Shown here: piece after piece, positions 8,791 through 17,249 of the stretch | Numbering within the stretch: position 1 is the stretch's first letter | Layout: each line of letters starts with the position of its first letter | Assembly: GCA_038746605.1 (NCBI GenBank) | Contig: JBCDKM010000004.1 | Location: 1 to 64,000, forward strand | Length of the DNA: 64,000 nt | DNA from: Rubricoccus sp038746605 | GTDB lineage: Bacteria > Bacteroidota > Rhodothermia > Rhodothermales > Rubricoccaceae | Direction of reading: 5' to 3' | Notes under the pieces: model-generated | Seen by the model: only the letters and a program-made list of their open reading frames with translations | Told to the model about the DNA's origin: nothing | Database searches by the model: none | Translations under genes and position numbers: made by a program

Positions 8791-9048
8791 TTAGAGATCG
8801 CGCGCTACCTCCTCCCAGTCCAGAACATCGTCGCCCTCGTCCGCGAGCACACGGTTCGCCTCCTCCAGGTCGATCTGGTCTTCCATCGCTTCCAGGGCTC
8901 GCTCCAGAATCTGGAGGTCCTCGTAGGAAACGACGGCGGCGATCGGCTTCCCCCTGCGGGTCAGCACGACGTGCTCGCGCCCGTAGGCGGCGCGGTTCAG
9001 GACATCGGAGAACTGGTTGCGCGCGTCAACGGTGGTGATGATTGACAC
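8791..9048 (-). CDS. Phd/YefM-family antitoxin
   Basis: An 85-residue antitoxin with a GTG start. The N-terminal half is the Phd/YefM DNA-binding fold (TTVDARNQFSDVLNRA, then HVVLTRRGKPIAAVVSYEDL). The acidic C-terminal half (residues about 50-85) would wrap and neutralise the RelE-like toxin encoded next. Together with the toxin it should repress its own promoter, and a perfect palindrome with the YefM core TGTACA sits on the promoter upstream. Confidence 0.93.
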   Translation of the reverse strand: MSIITTVDARNQFSDVLNRAAYGREHVVLTRRGKPIAAVVSYEDLQILERALEAMEDQIDLEEANRVLADEGDDVLDWEEVARDL

Positions 9049-9130
9049 GGGTGTGGGATCTGAGTCGGGGAAGGCATCTGCGACTGACTGCTTGTGATGG
9101 AAGAGCAGGGCCGCTAATCACCCAGATGCT

Positions 9131-9162
9131 CAAATGTACATTTCAGCTTTCTCGCGTGTCAA
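9131..9162 (-). promoter_or_regulatory. Toxin-antitoxin promoter with overlapping TGTACA operator
   Basis: Read on the minus strand, TTGACA (9162-9157) and TACATT (9138-9133) are 18 bases apart, a good -35/-10 pair about 85 bases upstream of the antitoxin. The -10 region lies in the perfect 12-bp palindrome AAATGTACATTT (9132-9143). Its core TGTACA is the hexamer known to be bound by YefM antitoxin. The box also fits the Bacteroidota -7 pattern TAnnTTTG (TACATTTG). Occupancy by the antitoxin is inferred. Confidence 0.6.
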
Positions 9163-9170
9163 CCCCTCCA

Positions 9171-9199
9171 CCTCGGTACCTCCTCGGACCGACCGAGGC
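9171..9199. repeat. Long-form palindromic repeat, copy 5
   Basis: CCTCGGTACC....GGACCGACCGAGG, a slightly degenerate long copy just upstream of the toxin-antitoxin promoter. The gap 9049-9486 holds the promoter, this repeat and the MITE-like element, and no gene that I can see. Confidence 0.75.
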
Positions 9200-9226
9200 A
9201 GGCAGGGCTGGCGCAAGAGAACGCGC

Positions 9227-9350
9227 GTGTCATCCCGGCCGAGAGAAGCGAGTGGAGGGATCTGGCGTCCGGTTGCTCGCGCCTTTCCTGTAACCTCGCA
9301 CCCGCAAGCAGCCCGATTCCTCGGTTCGCTGCGCTCTCTCGGAATGACAC
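9227..9350. repeat. MITE-like element with imperfect terminal inverted repeats
   Basis: A 124-base segment with ends GTGTCATCCCGGCCGAGAG and, inverted on the right, GTGTCATTCCGAGAG (reverse complement of 9336-9350). Internal text includes GGGATCT and a CGCTGCGCTCTC motif. It is non-coding and resembles small non-autonomous elements scattered in bacterial chromosomes. Only one copy lies in this window, so mobility is unproven. Confidence 0.4.
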
Positions 9351-9513
9351 GTCGTGAGGGCTCATGGTAGCCCGGCTGGCGGCGGTGCTCGGCGAGACTG
9401 CAAACGAACCGGGTTGCCTCCCTTGCGCATCATCCCCGCTCTCCATCGAAGCCTAGCCCGGCGACGCAGCCTCGCGCCGTAGCTTCGTGCCCCAAAACCG
9501 CACGACCGGAGGG

Positions 9514-11007
9514 ATGAATCCCATCGCCGACCTCGACATCCTCGCACCCGTTTCCTCCGCACCCGACGCACGGAGCGACATCGACCAGCCGCGCACTGTC
9601 AGTGCGACGGACGACGCGCCCAACGGACGACGCGTCTTCATCGAGACGTACGGCTGCCAGATGAACGTGGCCGACAGCGAACTCGTCGCGTCCATCCTCG
9701 GGGCGGACGGCTATGGGCTGGCGGCGACGGAGGATGAGGCGGACGTGGTGCTCATCAACACCTGCGCCATCCGCGAGAAAGCCGAGGACCGCGTGCGCGG
9801 TCGCCTCGCGCGGTTCCGCGCCCAGAAGATCCAGCGCCAGCGCGCGGGCACCGGCGACCTAACCATCGGCGTGCTCGGCTGCATGGCGGAGCGGCTGCGG
9901 ACCAAACTGCTCGATCAGGAGAAGCTCGTCGACATCGTGGCAGGGCCGGACGCCTACCGCGACCTCCCCAATCTCCTCGCGACGGCCGACGAGACCGGCC
10001 AGGCTGCCGTCAACGTCCACCTCTCGCGCGAGGAGACCTACGCCGACCTCACGCCCGTCCGCTACGACTCCAACGGCGTCTCCGCATTCGTAAGCATCAT
10101 GCGCGGATGCGACAACATGTGCGCCTTCTGCGTGGTGCCGTTCACGCGAGGGCGCGAGCGCAGCCGCCCCGTGACGAGCATCCTCGCGGAGTGCGCCCAA
10201 CTGGTGGAAGCAGGCTACAAGGAGGTGACGGTCCTCGGCCAGAACGTCAACTCCTACCGCGTGGACGCCGACGGGCATTCGGTGGACTTCGCGGAACTGC
10301 TCTACCGGATCTCGCTGCTCAGCCCAGAGCTTCGCATCCGCTACAGCACGAGCCACCCGAAGGACTGCTCGGACGAGCTTCTGCACGTCCACCGCGAGCG
10401 GACGACCGTCTGCGACTTCATCCACCTGCCGGTCCAGCACGGCAACACGGACGTGCTCAAGCGGATGCGGCGGACCTACACGCGCGAGCACTACCTCGAC
10501 CTCATCGACCGCGCGCGGTCCATCGTGCCGGACGTGGCGTTCTCGACAGACATCATCGCGGGCTTCTGCGCTGAGACCGACGCCGAGCACGAGGACACGA
10601 TCTCGCTCATGGAGCGCGTCCGCTACGACCACGCGTTCATGTTCGCTTACTCCGAGCGGCCCGACACCTACGCCGCGAGGAAGTATTCGGACGATGTACC
10701 CGAGGCCGTCAAGAAGGCCCGCCTCGCGGAGATCATCGCGCTGCAAAACCAGATCGCGCTGGAGAAGAACCGGCAGCGGATCGGACGGCGCGAAGTCGTT
10801 CTCGTCGAAGGCACCAGCAAGCGAAGCGAGGAGCAGCTTCGCGGGCGGACGGACTCCAACCACATGGTCGTCTTCGACCGGCCGGAGGGTCTCTGGAAGG
10901 GCGACTACGCGACGGTAGAGATCACAGACTGCTCCAGCGCCACGCTCCACGGCACCTTCCTCGGCGCGACGACGCTGGAAGCCGCGACCGAGGCCGTCGC
11001 GGCGTAG
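9514..11007 (+). CDS. miaB: tRNA-2-methylthio-N6-dimethylallyladenosine synthase
   Basis: A radical-SAM methylthiotransferase that converts i6A37 to ms2i6A37 in tRNAs reading UNN codons. The N-terminal UPF0004 domain begins RRVFIETYGCQMN, and its Cys with those in NTCAIREKA and GVLGCMAER hold one [4Fe-4S] cluster. The radical-SAM cluster is GCDNMCAFC (CxxxCxxC) near residue 198, followed by PFTRGRERSRP. A TRAM domain ends the protein. About 497 residues from ATG 9514; an in-frame GTG at 9487 would add nine. GGAGGG lies too close to the ATG to decide. It is a single-gene unit with a palindromic repeat just after the stop. Confidence 0.96.
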   Translation: MNPIADLDILAPVSSAPDARSDIDQPRTVSATDDAPNGRRVFIETYGCQMNVADSELVASILGADGYGLAATEDEADVVLINTCAIREKAEDRVRGRLARFRAQKIQRQRAGTGDLTIGVLGCMAERLRTKLLDQEKLVDIVAGPDAYRDLPNLLATADETGQAAVNVHLSREETYADLTPVRYDSNGVSAFVSIMRGCDNMCAFCVVPFTRGRERSRPVTSILAECAQLVEAGYKEVTVLGQNVNSYRVDADGHSVDFAELLYRISLLSPELRIRYSTSHPKDCSDELLHVHRERTTVCDFIHLPVQHGNTDVLKRMRRTYTREHYLDLIDRARSIVPDVAFSTDIIAGFCAETDAEHEDTISLMERVRYDHAFMFAYSERPDTYAARKYSDDVPEAVKKARLAEIIALQNQIALEKNRQRIGRREVVLVEGTSKRSEEQLRGRTDSNHMVVFDRPEGLWKGDYATVEITDCSSATLHGTFLGATTLEAATEAVAA

Positions 11008-11013
11008 CTCCTC

Positions 11014-11033
11014 CCGCCTCGGCACCGAGGCGG
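11014..11033. repeat. Short palindromic repeat, copy 6
   Basis: CCGCCTCGGCACCGAGGCGG, between the convergent ends of miaB and the asparaginase gene. A bidirectional terminator role is plausible. Confidence 0.9.
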
Positions 11034-11054
11034 GCGTAGCCGCGTGGGGCGGGG

Positions 11055-12110
11055 CTACCCGAACAGCGCCTCGGCCTCCACAGTGTAGATCGTCCCGCCC
11101 GTGACGGGCGTGCGGTGCGCGATGACGCCCTCGGGCTCCGGCGTGCCCTCCGGTAGCGCCGCGACGTACACGAACCCCGGCTGGAGCGCGAAGCCGCCGA
11201 TCTGGCCGTCCACAGTCATCGCGAGGAGACCCGCCTGGACCTCCGACGCATCGGACGGCGTGATGCGCGCGAGGCGCTCGACGGTCTGGCGGCAAGCGTC
11301 GGTGGGACTCGCGCCGTGCCGCATGGCCTCCACGATGGCGTGAGCTGCCGCCACGCGGATCATCTCTTCTCCATGACCCGTGGCCGTCGCCGCGCCCACT
11401 TCGCCATCCACGTATAGACCGGCTCCGATGAGCGGCGAGTCGCCGACGCGACCGCGCAGCTTGTACGCCCAGCCGCTCGTGGAGCAGGCGCCCGCGAGAT
11501 GCCCCCGCACGTCCAGCGTCAGCATCCCGATGGTATCGTGGTCCTCTTCCACCGGAAGCCGCCGCTCGATGTTGACGGCCGGGCGGGCAGCAGGAGAGGC
11601 CTGCCATTCGCGCCATTCCCGGACCGACTCCGGTGTGAGGAGATTGGTCAGTCGGAAACCCTGCTCCACCGCAAACTGCCGCGCTCCGTCGCCAACGAGC
11701 ATCACATGCGGCGTCTCCTCCATCACCTTCCGCGCCACCGAGATCGGGTGCAGGATGTCTTCCAGCGCAGCCACGGCGCCGCATCGGAACGCGTGGTCCA
11801 TGATGCAGGCATCCACCGTGACGCGCCCGGTCCGGTCTGGGCGCCCGCCGAGGCCGACGCTCCGGTCGTTCGGGTCCGCCTCGGGCACCCAGACGCCGCG
11901 CTCCGCGGCATTCAACGCGGTGTCCTGCGTGCGGAGGGCCGTCCATGCGACCTCAGCAGCGGCTCGGTTGTCCCATGTCGCGAGGACGGCAGACCTCACG
12001 GCGAGCCTCAGCGGCGTTGGAGCCAAGGACGCCGCGAGAGCTCCCGAGGCGGGCAGGGCCGTGGCACCGAGCGCGGCAGACTGGAGGAGGAAGTCGCGAC
12101 GGGTGGGCAT
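11055..12110 (-). CDS. Tat-exported N4-(beta-N-acetylglucosaminyl)-L-asparaginase family protein
   Basis: A 351-residue Ntn-hydrolase of the glycosylasparaginase/isoaspartyl peptidase family. It begins with a twin-arginine signal (MPTRRDFLLQSAALGATALP) and an AxA-type cleavage site near residue 26, so it should act in the periplasm. The autocleavage site and nucleophile are the Thr in DHDTIGMLTLD. RGRVGDSPLIGAGLYVD and TGHGEEMIR form the substrate pocket of the family. Probable roles are breakdown of glycoasparagine or isoaspartyl peptides. ATG 12110 is chosen because the signal peptide starts there. TAGCTTGG lies at 12139-12132 on the minus strand. Confidence 0.9.
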   Translation of the reverse strand: MPTRRDFLLQSAALGATALPASGALAASLAPTPLRLAVRSAVLATWDNRAAAEVAWTALRTQDTALNAAERGVWVPEADPNDRSVGLGGRPDRTGRVTVDACIMDHAFRCGAVAALEDILHPISVARKVMEETPHVMLVGDGARQFAVEQGFRLTNLLTPESVREWREWQASPAARPAVNIERRLPVEEDHDTIGMLTLDVRGHLAGACSTSGWAYKLRGRVGDSPLIGAGLYVDGEVGAATATGHGEEMIRVAAAHAIVEAMRHGASPTDACRQTVERLARITPSDASEVQAGLLAMTVDGQIGGFALQPGFVYVAALPEGTPEPEGVIAHRTPVTGGTIYTVEAEALFG

Positions 12111-12168
12111 GTCGGCCGGAGCAAGTCTGCACCAAGCTAGAGGTCTCGACCGCACCGCGCGGCCGAGA

Positions 12169-12612
12169 CTACCAGGCGCAGCCTGCCGGGGCCGATGGCT
12201 CCGTGGGCGCCGTGTCGTCCTGAATCACCGTCACGAGACAGTCCCGACCGCTCCCGAAGACGGCCGTCAGTGCAAAGCTGCCCTGTTGGCGGATCTCGCC
12301 GCGCACGACCAGCCGTGCAGCCGTTCCATCAATCGTGTAGACGCCATCGCCGGAGAGATAGGAGCCGTCCGCCTCCTCGTCATAGCTCAGGTCAGAGAAC
12401 GTGATCCCTGCCGGGTCGCCGCCGCCTCCACCGAGCGCTGCGGCTGAAAAGGACCAGGCGATAGCATCGCTCGCGATGCGCGTCGTTGCCGTGACGAGTT
12501 CGTCTTTGGCCGACTCGCGACGGTTTTCGCTGAACGCAAAGATGCCAACGAGCACAGCCAACGCGACGATGATGACGCCGAGGACGAGGAGGAGAAGCTG
12601 CTGCTGACCCAT
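12169..12612 (-). CDS. Pilin-like membrane protein
   Basis: A 147-residue protein with a short N-terminus MGQQQ followed by about 24 hydrophobic residues (LLLLVLGVIIVALAVLVGIF) and then FSENRRES, which resembles the N-terminal helix of type IV pilins and pseudopilins. The remainder is a small, acidic, Gly-rich extracytoplasmic domain with two Cys residues near the C-terminus. A cleavable Gly at position 2 would suit a prepilin peptidase, but the Glu normally at mature position 5 is absent, so assignment to a pilus or to the type II system is uncertain. The 409-base gap to 13021 contains no convincing gene. Confidence 0.65.
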   Translation of the reverse strand: MGQQQLLLLVLGVIIVALAVLVGIFAFSENRRESAKDELVTATTRIASDAIAWSFSAAALGGGGGDPAGITFSDLSYDEEADGSYLSGDGVYTIDGTAARLVVRGEIRQQGSFALTAVFGSGRDCLVTVIQDDTAPTEPSAPAGCAW

Positions 12613-12987
12613 GAAGCATGAGGAGGGGCATCTCGGGATATCGTCCAGAGACCGACCGGGCCTTATCTCCTCGTAGGGAAACCCGATCTGTCGGCGCTCC
12701 CTGTCGTCCCGCCATGACTTCACCGTCCACCATCTGCGTAACTCGCATCGGTACGGAGAGCGCGGGGGCGTCCGCGAGATCCCCCGCCTCGGTGAAGTCC
12801 GGGATTCCCTCCACGACTAGCGTGAGTTGGAGAGGCGTCGTCTGCATCGGGTTCGTACACGCTTCGTCACCGCGGACGACTGAGAGATTCCGAGTCGGCA
12901 TCACGCTCGCCGTCTTCGATCTGGACGCACAGGACCGACGGCTCGGCATCAGGGAGCGGCGGATACCAGCAGGCGCTCTGCGCCAGT

Positions 12988-12995
12988 TACCTTTG
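12988..12995 (+). promoter_or_regulatory. Bacteroidota-type -7 box upstream of the enhancer-binding regulator
   Basis: TACCTTTG matches the TAnnTTTG -7 consensus of Bacteroidota sigma-A promoters and ends 26 bases before the ATG at 13022. No clear TTTG -33 box is seen. Confidence 0.4.
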
Positions 12996-13021
12996 GCCTC
13001 CCCTCTTTTCCCTCTTCTCTC

Positions 13022-14293
13022 ATGGACCGGCGCGCGGTTCAGGAACGGTTCGGTATCCTCGGCGACAGCCCGGCACTGCGCAACGCGCTCGACCGCGTCC
13101 GCCAAGTGGCGGCGGTGGATATCACCGTCCTGCTCGAAGGGGAGAGCGGCGTCGGGAAGGAACTCTTCGCCACCGCCCTGCACGGGCTCTCGCCGAGGCG
13201 ACACAAACGGTTCGTGGTGGTCAACTGTGGCGCCATCCCCGAAGGACTCATCGAGGCGGAGTTGTTCGGCGCCGAGAAGGGTGCCTACACCGGCAGTGTG
13301 GAGCGACGCGCGGGCTACTTCGAAGAAGCGGATGGCGGGACGCTCTTCCTCGATGAGATCGGGGAGATGCCGCTCCAGGCACAGGTCCGGCTGCTTCGCG
13401 TGCTGGAGACCGGCCAGTTCAGCCGCGTCGGTTCCAGCAAGGTTCAGCAAGCGGACGTGCGCGTCGTCGCGGCGACGAACAAGGACCTCGGAGAAGAGGT
13501 GCGGGCCAAGCGCTTCCGCGAGGACCTCTATTACCGGCTGAGCACGGTCATCGTCCAGATCCCCTCGCTTCGCGACCGGCAATCGGACATCGGGCCGCTC
13601 TTTGATTCGTTCATGCGCGGCATCGCGAGGCGCTACGACGCACCTGTACCACCGCTTCACCCGGACGCGCGACAGCTCGTGCTCCGCTACTCGTGGCCAG
13701 GCAACGTGCGAGAACTCCGCAACGTGGCCGAGCAGACGGTGGTCCTCTCACAGGGGCGGCTCGTCACGCCGGACGCGATCCGGCCCTACCTCCGGGGCAT
13801 CTCTGCCTCCTCCGGGCTGGCGACACGCGAGCCCGACCCGATGCCGAGCGGAAGCGCCGAACTCGGCGCGCTCTATCGCGCGCTGCTGGAGATGCGTGGC
13901 GACCTCCACGAGATCAAGGAGCATCTCGCAAACGGCGGTGCAACCGCCTCTAGGCAGCATCAGATCGCCACGGATTTTGAGACGTACGACGCGCCCACCT
14001 ACGATGCCTCGGGGTTCGTCGCCTCAGACACAGAGTTCGAAGTGGATGACGACTACGGCAGCGCGGCCTACGCCCCCGGTGTCGACATCGGTCTGCCGAC
14101 CACACTGGACGAGGCGCTCGCGCAAGGTCTCGAACTGCCCACCATCGAGGAAGCGGAGACGGCCTTGCTCCGCGAGGCGCTCCGCCGCTTCGACGGCAAC
14201 CGGCGTCAGACAGCGGAAGCGCTCGGCATCTCAGAACGAACGCTGTACCGCAAGGTGAAAGACATCGAGGACGCAGAGGGGGCCGATGCATAG
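13022..14293 (+). CDS. Sigma-54-interaction AAA+ domain transcriptional regulator
   Basis: A 423-residue enhancer-binding-protein-like regulator without a receiver or sensory domain. The AAA+ domain starts almost at the N-terminus: Walker A GESGVGKE near residue 40, Walker B GGTLFLDEIGEMP, and the R-finger region FREDLYYRL. The sigma-54 contact loop reads GAYTGS where GAFTGA is usual. A long acidic linker follows, then a C-terminal Fis-type helix-turn-helix (GNRRQTAEALGISERTLYRKVKD). Its last codons overlap the start of lptE by eight bases, an arrangement common in Bacteroidota. Confidence 0.92.
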   Translation: MDRRAVQERFGILGDSPALRNALDRVRQVAAVDITVLLEGESGVGKELFATALHGLSPRRHKRFVVVNCGAIPEGLIEAELFGAEKGAYTGSVERRAGYFEEADGGTLFLDEIGEMPLQAQVRLLRVLETGQFSRVGSSKVQQADVRVVAATNKDLGEEVRAKRFREDLYYRLSTVIVQIPSLRDRQSDIGPLFDSFMRGIARRYDAPVPPLHPDARQLVLRYSWPGNVRELRNVAEQTVVLSQGRLVTPDAIRPYLRGISASSGLATREPDPMPSGSAELGALYRALLEMRGDLHEIKEHLANGGATASRQHQIATDFETYDAPTYDASGFVASDTEFEVDDDYGSAAYAPGVDIGLPTTLDEALAQGLELPTIEEAETALLREALRRFDGNRRQTAEALGISERTLYRKVKDIEDAEGADA

Positions 14294-14813
14294 CCCCGCC
14301 CCTCTCCGTCCCGAGGTGGCCCGCCTCGGTAGCCTTCTCGTCCTGCTGATGGTAGTCGCGGGCGGGTGCTACACCTTCTCCGGCGCCTCGCTGCCCGCCG
14401 CCCTCTCCACCGTCGCGATCCCGCCCGTTGAGAGCCGTGCCAGCGGCGCGCCCCCGGACCTCGACCAACGCCTCGCAGACGCCCTCGTGGAGCGCTTCGC
14501 AGACCGAACGCGCCTCGACCTGGAATCGGACGAAGATGAGGCCGACCTCGTCATCCGGGCGACGGTGGAACGGTACTCCGTCGCGCCCGCAGCCGTGACG
14601 GGGGACGAGGTGGCCGCGCTCAACCGCGTCACGCTCGGCGTCCGTGTCGTCGCGATGGACCGGATGGAAGATGTCGAGTTGCTCTCTCGCACCTTCACCG
14701 CGACGGCAGACTTCGCACCGGACGAGGGCCTCGCGGGAGAGAGCGACGCCGCGAACCGCGCGCTGGAGCAGGTCGCGCAGGATGCGTTCACCGCTGCCAC
14801 CTCGGACTGGTGA
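14286..14813 (+). CDS. lptE: LptE-family LPS-assembly lipoprotein
   Basis: A 175-residue predicted outer-membrane lipoprotein. LVLLMVVAGGCYTFSG gives a hydrophobic signal and a lipobox with Cys at about residue 28. The C-Y-T-F-S-G start of the mature part and STVAIPPVE are typical of Bacteroidota LptE, which plugs the LptD barrel and helps place lipopolysaccharide in the outer leaflet. The gene overlaps the preceding regulator by eight bases. Confidence 0.85.
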   Translation: MHSPAPLRPEVARLGSLLVLLMVVAGGCYTFSGASLPAALSTVAIPPVESRASGAPPDLDQRLADALVERFADRTRLDLESDEDEADLVIRATVERYSVAPAAVTGDEVAALNRVTLGVRVVAMDRMEDVELLSRTFTATADFAPDEGLAGESDAANRALEQVAQDAFTAATSDW

Positions 14814-14892
14814 GGATCGAGGGAATCAGTGGCAGGACGGAGCCTCAGAGGGGGCTACGCCGTCACGTGCGTGCCCTCTCCGTCTCCGCCTC

Positions 14893-16326
14893 GTGATCGT
14901 TCTCGCCGCCCTCTACGCTCTGGCTACGTTCGTGCTCGTCGCGCACGGGCTGCGCATCGGCGGTCTGGCCCTCGCGAGGCTGCGGACCGAGGCTCACGAT
15001 CCAGCCCCCCCCCCCGAGACCTGGCCCCTCGTCTGCGTCCAGTTGCCGGTCTACAACGAGCCGACTGTCGTGGAGCGAGCGGTCGAGGCGGTAGGCGCAT
15101 TGGACTACCCCGCGCTGGAGATCCAGGTCCTCGACGACTCCACCGACGCAACGACCGAGCGCGCTGCGCGGGCTGTCCGTCGGCTTCAGGCCCAGGGTCT
15201 CCAGGCCGTCCATCTTCGGCGCGACTCCCGCGAGGGGTTCAAGGCGGGGGCCCTCGCCTCGGGCCTCGCGCGGACCGAGGCGGACCTGGTCGCGGTCTTC
15301 GACGCCGACTTCGTGCCTCAGCCGAGTGCGCTGCGATGGCTCGTCGCGCCCCTCCTCGCCGATTCGACGCTCGCCTTTGCGCAGGCCCGCTGGGCTCACC
15401 TCAACCGCGATGCCTCCGCCCTCACTCGCGCTCAGGGCGCTCTTCTGGATGTCCACTTCGCCATCGAGCAGACGGGGCGGGGCCGGACGGGGCGCTTCCT
15501 TCCGTTCAACGGGACTGCGGGCGTCTGGCGGCGCGAGGCTATTGAGGCGGCGGGAGGATGGAGCGGCGGCACGCTCGCCGAAGACCTCGACCTCTCGCTT
15601 CGTGCGTGGACGCGCGGCTGGAGCGGAACCTTCGTGGAGAGCACCGCGATCCCGGCGGAGCTACCGGGCGATCTCGGTGCATGGCGCCGCCAGCAGGCGC
15701 GCTGGGCCGAGGGCATGGCAGGCGTCACGCGGATCCACACCCAGCGGCTGCTTCGCGCGCCGCATCCGCTCGACAAGCGCCTCCGCGCCCTCTTCGCGCT
15801 GACCGCGCCGATGGCCTATCCGGCGCTCCTCGCGATGCTGCTGCTCCATCCCGTCCTGGCTGCCGCCCATGCGCTCAGTGTGGGGCCGAGCGAAGCATTC
15901 TTCTCTGCCCTCGGCCTCGGCTGGCTCGGGCTGATCGGCGCGATCCTCGCGCATGCGGTCGCACAACGCACCGTGCGGCCGGGTGCACCCGCGCGAGGCA
16001 AGCTGGTAGACCTCGCGCTCGGGCTGGCCGCGCCTGTGACCCTCGCCGTGACGGGGACCCAGGCCATGGCGCGAGGCCTCGCCGGACGTCGGACGGCATT
16101 CGCGCGGACCCCCAAAGGCGGTCTGCGCGAGGCCACCCCGGTCAGCCGCGCCGATGCTGCGCTCGCCGCCTACGTGATGGCAGGCTCTGTGGTGATGGCC
16201 GCGCTCGGAGCGTGGATCGCGCTTGCGTTCCAGATCGCCTTCGCCGTCACGCTCGGCGCCTCTGTCTGGGAAACCTTCCGCGAGAGAGAAGCGCGCGAAA
16301 CCGTGCCGCTTCCAGCCTCGGCCTGA
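14893..16326 (+). CDS. Membrane family-2 glycosyltransferase (processive type)
   Basis: About 477 residues. The N-terminal membrane helix starts at a GTG (14893) giving MIVLAALYALATFVLV. The GT-A domain follows: VQLPVYNEPTVVERA, VLDDSTDATTER, VAVFDADFVPQPS (DAD metal motif), TAGVWRREAI, GTLAEDLDLSLRA (TED-like base ED) and a QxxRW-type QQARWAEGM. Further membrane helices lie in the C-terminal third. This pattern fits cellulose-synthase-like enzymes that polymerise an exported glycan, or glucosyltransferases of similar topology. No SD site is seen. An 11-C tract near the 5' end could switch the gene off by slippage. Confidence 0.88.
   Translation: MIVLAALYALATFVLVAHGLRIGGLALARLRTEAHDPAPPPETWPLVCVQLPVYNEPTVVERAVEAVGALDYPALEIQVLDDSTDATTERAARAVRRLQAQGLQAVHLRRDSREGFKAGALASGLARTEADLVAVFDADFVPQPSALRWLVAPLLADSTLAFAQARWAHLNRDASALTRAQGALLDVHFAIEQTGRGRTGRFLPFNGTAGVWRREAIEAAGGWSGGTLAEDLDLSLRAWTRGWSGTFVESTAIPAELPGDLGAWRRQQARWAEGMAGVTRIHTQRLLRAPHPLDKRLRALFALTAPMAYPALLAMLLLHPVLAAAHALSVGPSEAFFSALGLGWLGLIGAILAHAVAQRTVRPGAPARGKLVDLALGLAAPVTLAVTGTQAMARGLAGRRTAFARTPKGGLREATPVSRADAALAAYVMAGSVVMAALGAWIALAFQIAFAVTLGASVWETFREREARETVPLPASA
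15005..15015 (+). repeat. Poly-C tract (C11) inside the glycosyltransferase gene
   Basis: Eleven consecutive C residues encode part of A-P-P-P (about residue 38-41). Gain of one C would run the frame to a stop near 15545, and loss of one would place downstream sequence in the third frame, so either change truncates the enzyme. The tract is in frame as sequenced. Confidence 0.9.
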
Positions 16327-16379
16327 ACCGAATGAGGTCGGACACGGTTTACCTTGCCGTGACCTTCTGAGCCTCTCCG

Positions 16380-17249
16380 ATGCCCTCGCCGTCCGCTTCG
16401 TCCTCCAACGCGCTCCAGACCGCCGCCGGTCTGATCGCCTCGGGACGTGCGAAAGACGCGGCGCGAGAGCTCAACGCACTCGTTCGTGAGGCGCCGACGT
16501 ACGCTGCTGCCTACGTCCTTCTCGCAAAGGCTCGCGAGGCCAGCGGCGACCGCGTTCGTGCGCTGGATGCCTGGCACCGGGCGTACTTCCTCGTGCCGAG
16601 CAGCCCGCTCGTCCGCCGCGAGCGTCAGCGGCTCCTCGATGCTCTCGCGCCGCCCGAGCCGGAGACCCCGCACGCCGCCCGGCCCAACTTCGCCCCGGCC
16701 GACTCGTCTCCCACGCCCGACGAGACCATCGCTAGCGCCGAAGCGGACCTCCTGCCTCCGCTCGATGCCCCCGACGAGGCAGAGCCCGAGGCGGACGTTC
16801 CCGAGGACGACTGGAGCGTCGTGGACGAGGGAGACGCGTTCCCGCCGCCCGCACCGCCGAGCCGCCCCATCGCGCCGGACCTCGTGCCCCCGGGAGAAGA
16901 CCTCCGCGCCTACCACGATGCGCTCCCCGAGACCGACGACATCGCGGACGCCTTCGAAATCACCGGGGAGGCCAAGGCTCGCGGCCTCGACGACGACCTA
17001 GACAGTCTCATCCGCGACCTCGAAGACGCCCCTCGCATCCGCCCCAACCCCGAGTACGACGGGCCAGAGGAAACCGGCACGCAGGTCAACGTGGAGGACA
17101 TGGTCTCCGAAACCCTCGTGTGGGTCTACGCCAAACAGCAGAAGTACCCCGAGGCCGCAGATGTTCTGGAAAAGCTGGCCCGGCAGTCTCCAGACCGCGC
17201 CGCAGAGTACCGTCAGCGCGCAGAAGAGATGCGCCAGCGCGCCACGTGA
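16380..17249 (+). CDS. TPR-containing protein
   Basis: 289 residues. The N-terminal part (about residues 8-85) holds two tetratricopeptide-like helical pairs (AAGLIASGRAKDAARELNALV, then AAYVLLAKAREASGDRVRALDAWHRAYFLVP). The middle is a long, disordered, Pro/Asp/Glu-rich stretch, and the C-terminus has a further TPR-like pair (LVWVYAKQQKYPEAADVLEKLARQ). It is probably a scaffold; no enzymatic motif is seen. A TACCTTGC box lies at 16350-16357. Its stop codon overlaps the GTG start of anmK (GTGA). Confidence 0.82.
   Translation: MPSPSASSSNALQTAAGLIASGRAKDAARELNALVREAPTYAAAYVLLAKAREASGDRVRALDAWHRAYFLVPSSPLVRRERQRLLDALAPPEPETPHAARPNFAPADSSPTPDETIASAEADLLPPLDAPDEAEPEADVPEDDWSVVDEGDAFPPPAPPSRPIAPDLVPPGEDLRAYHDALPETDDIADAFEITGEAKARGLDDDLDSLIRDLEDAPRIRPNPEYDGPEETGTQVNVEDMVSETLVWVYAKQQKYPEAADVLEKLARQSPDRAAEYRQRAEEMRQRAT

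Noticed and set aside
12613..13021. Possible minus-strand gene fragment reading MQTTPLQLTLVVEGIPDF
   Set aside because: Too short, codon use becomes random after about 35 codons, and part of it is a half copy of the palindrome.
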